A DNA stretch of 5,379 nt from Cellulomonadaceae bacterium (GTDB lineage: Bacteria > Actinomycetota > Actinomycetes > Actinomycetales > Cellulomonadaceae): contig JAITCS010000195.1 of the NCBI GenBank assembly GCA_031282935.1, forward strand, positions 1 to 5,379. The letters are read 5' to 3'. Position numbers and translations under genes: made by a program. The stretch's first letter is position 1, and each line of letters starts with the position of its first letter. The notes below the pieces were generated by a model. It searched no databases, was not told the origin of the DNA, and saw only the letters and a list, made by a program, of their open reading frames with translations. Below are positions 5,361 through 5,379 of this stretch, one piece after another.

Positions 5361-5379
5361 GTGAGCAAGCGGACTTTCC
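5361..5379 (+). CDS. rpmH: 50S ribosomal protein L34, first six codons (partial)
   Basis: GTG at 5361 starts M-S-K-R-T-F, the invariant actinobacterial beginning of ribosomal protein L34, a very small basic protein of the large ribosomal subunit. AGGAGA (5350-5355) lies 5 nt upstream. An ATG at 5356 is closer to the ribosome binding site but is followed at once by TTG TGA, so it cannot be the start. The gene is cut by the right edge. Its divergent position next to dnaA is the normal arrangement, which supports the call although only six codons are visible. Confidence 0.88.

Noticed and set aside
1..5379. Mobile element, CRISPR array, phage or defence genes
   Set aside because: No transposase, integrase or terminal repeats, no regularly spaced repeat array, and no accessory genes are present; every coding stretch is a conserved housekeeping gene.

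Overview
The window is the classic origin-proximal gene cluster of a bacterial chromosome: rpmH | dnaA - dnaN - recF - dciA (DUF721) - gyrB. rpmH reads rightward at the right edge. The other five genes read leftward (minus strand), so the usual order runs from right to left. The organism is most likely an actinomycete (Actinomycetota). The dciA protein ends in the GRG-RDT-G tail typical of actinobacterial recF-adjacent DUF721 proteins, RecF carries the actinobacterial-style SHGESWS signature, and GyrB and RpmH begin with the motifs expected for that phylum. Base composition looks moderate by eye (not computed), so this is not a typical very high-GC streptomycete. No gnd gene lies between dnaN and recF. 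I cannot fix the genus.

Layout: 1-96 is the start of gyrB (cut by the left edge). 157-642 is dciA, overlapping the end of recF by 8 bp. 635-1789 is recF. 1790-1861 is a short spacer. 1862-3022 is dnaN. 3023-3449 is the non-coding dnaA-dnaN interval, the usual actinobacterial oriC position, with a dense set of weak CACA/TGTG box cores and several inverted repeats. 3450-4892 is dnaA. 4893-5360 is the non-coding rpmH-dnaA interval; it holds the three best DnaA boxes of the window, an AT-rich patch and leader hairpins. 5361-5379 is the first six codons of rpmH.

The genes form a replication-initiation set. DnaA opens the origin, DciA works with the replicative helicase, DnaN is the sliding clamp, RecF supports repair at stalled forks, and GyrB is the ATPase subunit of gyrase, which relieves supercoils. 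RpmH is the unrelated but conserved ribosomal neighbour. The protein-coding content is ordinary. The points worth a second look are in the two intergenic regions: the possible split of origin signals on both sides of dnaA, repeats just after dnaA, and leader structures. I found no mobile element, CRISPR array, RNA gene or undescribed multi-gene system.
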